From the NCBI GenBank assembly GCA_002496385.1, contig DAJR01000066.1, forward strand, positions 23,266-46,606: 23,341 nucleotides of DNA, read 5' to 3'. This document shows, piece after piece, positions 22,238 through 23,341 of the stretch (the stretch's first letter is position 1; every line of letters begins with the position of its first letter). The notes under the pieces were generated by a model that did not search any database, was not told the origin of the DNA, and saw only the letters and a list, made by a program, of their open reading frames with translations. The position numbers were made by a program, and so were the translations under genes. Source of the stretch: Methanomassiliicoccales archaeon UBA147. GTDB lineage: Archaea > Thermoplasmatota > Thermoplasmata > SG8-5.

Positions 22238-22785
22238 CCCCGCCTGTGAGGGCGGGGTTTATACTATTTTGGCATCAAGTGCGCTTACAGATTGCATTTT
22301 CGGACAATTGCCAGACAGGAAAACCTCGGGCGTAAGCCCGGGGTCTATTTTCCAAACTCTTGCATGGCTGACGATTCTCTCTAACTTTTGTGGAAACACC
22401 GGCATCCGGCTGATGTCGGGACCGAGAACCGGGTTGTGGGCCGATGTCAACACCTCCCCGCCCTTACAGGCGAGGTTTCCTAGGGATGAGCTTAATTGTC
22501 ACCAACCCGGTTCACCCAACCGGGTCACAACCCCGCCCTCTAGCTAGAAAAAGAAAATATTCGAGCGGGGCATGATGAAGTTGGCTGGAACTGAATGGAG
22601 GGGTGGTTGGCCGGTGTTGGGGTGAAGTCCTCGGTTGAACCCCAAACCGAACCTGTTCCGACTAAACCGCCCATGCCCCGCCTGTGAGGACGGGATTTGT
22701 TTCATCGAACCAGAAAATTCGATGAAATTGAGGTAGGCAGTAGGTTAGCAATTCTCAATCCAAGCCCTGCCTGTGAGGGCAGGGC
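22238..22785. repeat. Family of short GC-rich hairpins with a tgtgag/tgtaag loop
   Basis: Same-strand copies are ccccgcc-tgtgag-ggcgggg (22238-22257), ccccgcctgtgaggacggg (about 22676-22694, decayed) and gccctgcc-tgtgag-ggcagggc (22764-22785). An opposite-strand copy, ccccgcccttacaggcgagg, lies at about 22456-22475. A related hairpin cctcgggc-gtaa-gcccgggg is at 22324-22343, and acccggtt-caccc-aaccgggt at 22505-22525. Such hairpins resemble the ends of IS200/IS605-type elements or REP-like repeats. Confidence 0.55.
22565..22681. ncRNA. Candidate 117-base nested-stem structured element
   Basis: The ends gcggggcatg (22565-22574) and catgccccgc (22672-22681) are perfect 10-bp inverted repeats. 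Inside them, ggaac (22587-22591) can pair with gttcc (22655-22659). gggtggtt (about 22601-22608) can pair with aaccgccc (22665-22672) as a competing outer stem. At the tip, cggt/accg plus ttggggt/accccaa (22612-22623 with 22639-22649, one bulge) forms a stable hairpin. The strand is uncertain and no clear promoter is placed. It may be a structured RNA or a small palindromic transposable element. Confidence 0.4.
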
Positions 22786-22824
22786 ATGAGGCCTCAAAAA
22801 CGCTAACCCAGGCCTCAAAATAGA

Positions 22825-22942
22825 ACATCTGTCCCCCCTCTGAAATTTGATTTTGCATTCTAATCGATAGATTTATATAGTGCTTTGAACATATAGGACA
22901 GATGTCAGACAAAACACCTAAAAACGTCTGACAGACAAAAGG
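22825..22942 (+). promoter_or_regulatory. Promoter with operator-like repeats for the RHH gene
   Basis: A TATA box (gatttatatagt, about 22869-22880) is flanked by acatctgtcc (22825-22834) and ggacagatgt (22896-22905), a perfect 10-bp inverted repeat. In the presumed 5' leader, tgtcagac (22903-22910) and gtctgaca (22926-22933) form an 8-bp inverted repeat, and cagacaaaa occurs twice (22906 and 22933 region). The cluster of gacaga/tctgtc half-sites around the start site suits a ribbon-helix-helix autoregulator. Confidence 0.5.
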
Positions 22943-22950
22943 TGCACACA

Positions 22951-23271
22951 ATGTCGACGGACTCGGAACGGGTCACCATACGAATACCGAAGGATAGGGT
23001 TGACGCTCTGCAAAAACTTGTGGAGCAAGGCCAATTCACCAATCTTTCCGACGCCATAAGAGCGGCGATCGACTCGTTCATGCAAGCCAAATCAACGCCG
23101 GACCACATCGAACGGCTCACCGTGGAGCTCCCAAAGGGAAACGTGGTGAAGCTCGAGGAGCTGGTCCATTCAGGAGACTCCATCTCCGTCGACGACGCCG
23201 TGCGGAACGCCGTGCGGGAATACGTCAGATTGCGCCTGCAGAAGGCAACAGAGAGTCAAGAGAACAAATGA
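22951..23271 (+). CDS. Double ribbon-helix-helix transcription regulator
   Basis: 106 residues with two RHH units. The first is at about 7-46 (RVTIRIPKDRVDALQKLVEQGQFTNLSDAIRAAIDSFM) and the second at about 55-93 (RLTVELPKGNVVKLEELVHSGDSISVDDAVRNAVREYVR). Each has the strand with alternating polar residues that enters the DNA major groove and the two helices of the dimer. Similar short RHH proteins (CdrS-like) sit directly before ftsZ in many euryarchaea and control cell-division genes; the next gene here is cut off, so this remains an inference. The start at 22951 follows aggtgcac (about 22940-22947); the GTG at 22942 is the alternative. The upstream repeats suggest self-regulation. Confidence 0.87.
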   Translation: MSTDSERVTIRIPKDRVDALQKLVEQGQFTNLSDAIRAAIDSFMQAKSTPDHIERLTVELPKGNVVKLEELVHSGDSISVDDAVRNAVREYVRLRLQKATESQENK

Positions 23272-23341
23272 AGGTGCGAAGCCTAGAATCGCGCTTTCAT
23301 CTGGCAAGGGAGAAACAGCCTTGTCGGACGGACTGCCCCCG
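23268..23341 (+). CDS. Start of an overlapping downstream gene (3' partial)
   Basis: An ATG overlaps the RHH stop (ATGA) and the frame stays open to the window edge, giving MKVRSLESRFHLAREKQPC and a few more residues. The overlap suggests translational coupling. Too little is visible to name it; ftsZ or another cell-division gene would be expected if the RHH protein is CdrS-like. Confidence 0.4.
   Translation, partial: MKVRSLESRFHLAREKQPCRTDCP

Larger units (their letters stand above)
21906..22244. repeat. Degenerate direct duplication bounding a repeat block
   Basis: Copy A (about 21906-21965) and copy B (about 22176-22244) share the same order of short blocks: aaatt, cctgcc.tcggc, cctcacc, atat.ccaaccagcatgcc. 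The last block is exact for 14 bases at 21948-21961 and 22226-22239. The copies are about 278 bp apart, and each ends beside a GC-rich inverted repeat. Confidence 0.45.
21800..22860. other. Gene-free, repeat-rich stretch
   Basis: About 1.06 kb without a supported gene. The left part (21800-21935) is AT-rich. The rest holds a degenerate duplication, tandem and inverted repeats, several GC-rich hairpins with a shared loop, and a 117-bp nested stem structure, listed separately. Reading frames here (for example 22155-22547 plus, 22259-22453 minus) cross the hairpins and show no recognisable protein. It resembles a graveyard of small palindromic elements, perhaps of IS200/IS605 type, but no transposase remains. 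Confidence 0.55.

Noticed and set aside
22259..22453. 64-codon minus-strand frame as a transposase remnant
   Set aside because: No TnpB or transposase motif (no zinc-finger cysteines, no DDE/RuvC residues) could be found.
22155..22547. 130-codon plus-strand reading frame in the repeat-rich gap
   Set aside because: It runs through several hairpins, has cysteine/proline-rich low-quality sequence, no ribosome site and no recognisable domain.
22605..22680. A tRNA-like fold on the minus strand (ggggttcaacc looks like a T arm)
   Set aside because: No matching acceptor, D or anticodon arms could be assembled; the pairing fits the nested-stem element better.
22905..23183. 92-codon minus-strand frame opposite the RHH gene
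   Set aside because: Antisense shadow; the plus-strand frame has two clear ribbon-helix-helix motifs and a promoter.

Overview
The window is archaeal chromosome, most likely from a member of the Thermoplasmatota (for example a relative of Methanomassiliicoccales or another uncultured Thermoplasmata lineage). Archaeal or eukaryote-like information genes are present: RNA polymerase subunit L, PCNA, the KEOPS subunit Pcc1, archaeal TruD and the archaeosine tRNA-guanine transglycosylase. Promoters are archaeal TATA boxes about 26-28 bp ahead of starts. Some genes look leaderless, while others have a strong Shine-Dalgarno sequence. The class II HMG-CoA reductase fits Thermoplasmata-type isoprenoid synthesis. 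The species assignment is inference.

Layout: 1-495 is the end of a DUF35 (acyl-CoA-associated Zn-ribbon/OB) gene, followed by a terminator, tRNA-Asn(GUU) and a repeat-bearing gap. 1048-2279 holds a polyprenol/phytol-kinase-like membrane protein, a stand-alone Lrp/AsnC ligand-binding domain and a small membrane protein. On the minus strand lie CTP synthase (pyrG) and a DUF1846 protein. From 5729, class II HMG-CoA reductase is translationally coupled to a terpenoid-cyclase/prenyltransferase-repeat protein. 7939-11487 encodes a giant secreted, membrane-anchored, multidomain beta-sandwich surface protein. 11.5-11.9 kb is a densely self-complementary gap with its own TATA box. A small unknown gene, a lipoate ligase and a small membrane gene follow, then rpoL, and then truD, tgtA and a ModE-type regulator as a likely operon. 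17.1-18.2 kb (minus) holds a secreted duplicated-domain protein and Pcc1. Pcc1 appears to share a TATA box with the divergent PCNA gene. Next come a Zn-ribbon/PUA/PAPS-reductase/ferredoxin fusion, two small membrane proteins and a cold-shock protein. 21.8-22.82 kb has no gene but is full of inverted and direct repeats. The window ends with a double ribbon-helix-helix regulator behind an operator-like promoter and the first codons of an overlapping gene.

Themes: isoprenoid/lipid supply (DUF35 protein, HMG-CoA reductase, cyclase-like protein, polyprenol-kinase-like protein), tRNA modification (TruD, TGT, Pcc1 and perhaps the PUA/PP-loop fusion) and core replication/transcription. No complete mobile element, CRISPR array or recognised defence system was found. 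The least explained parts are two highly structured non-coding stretches (11.60-11.74 kb and 22.57-22.68 kb), the repeat-rich gap around the latter, and the iron-sulfur PUA/PP-loop fusion protein.
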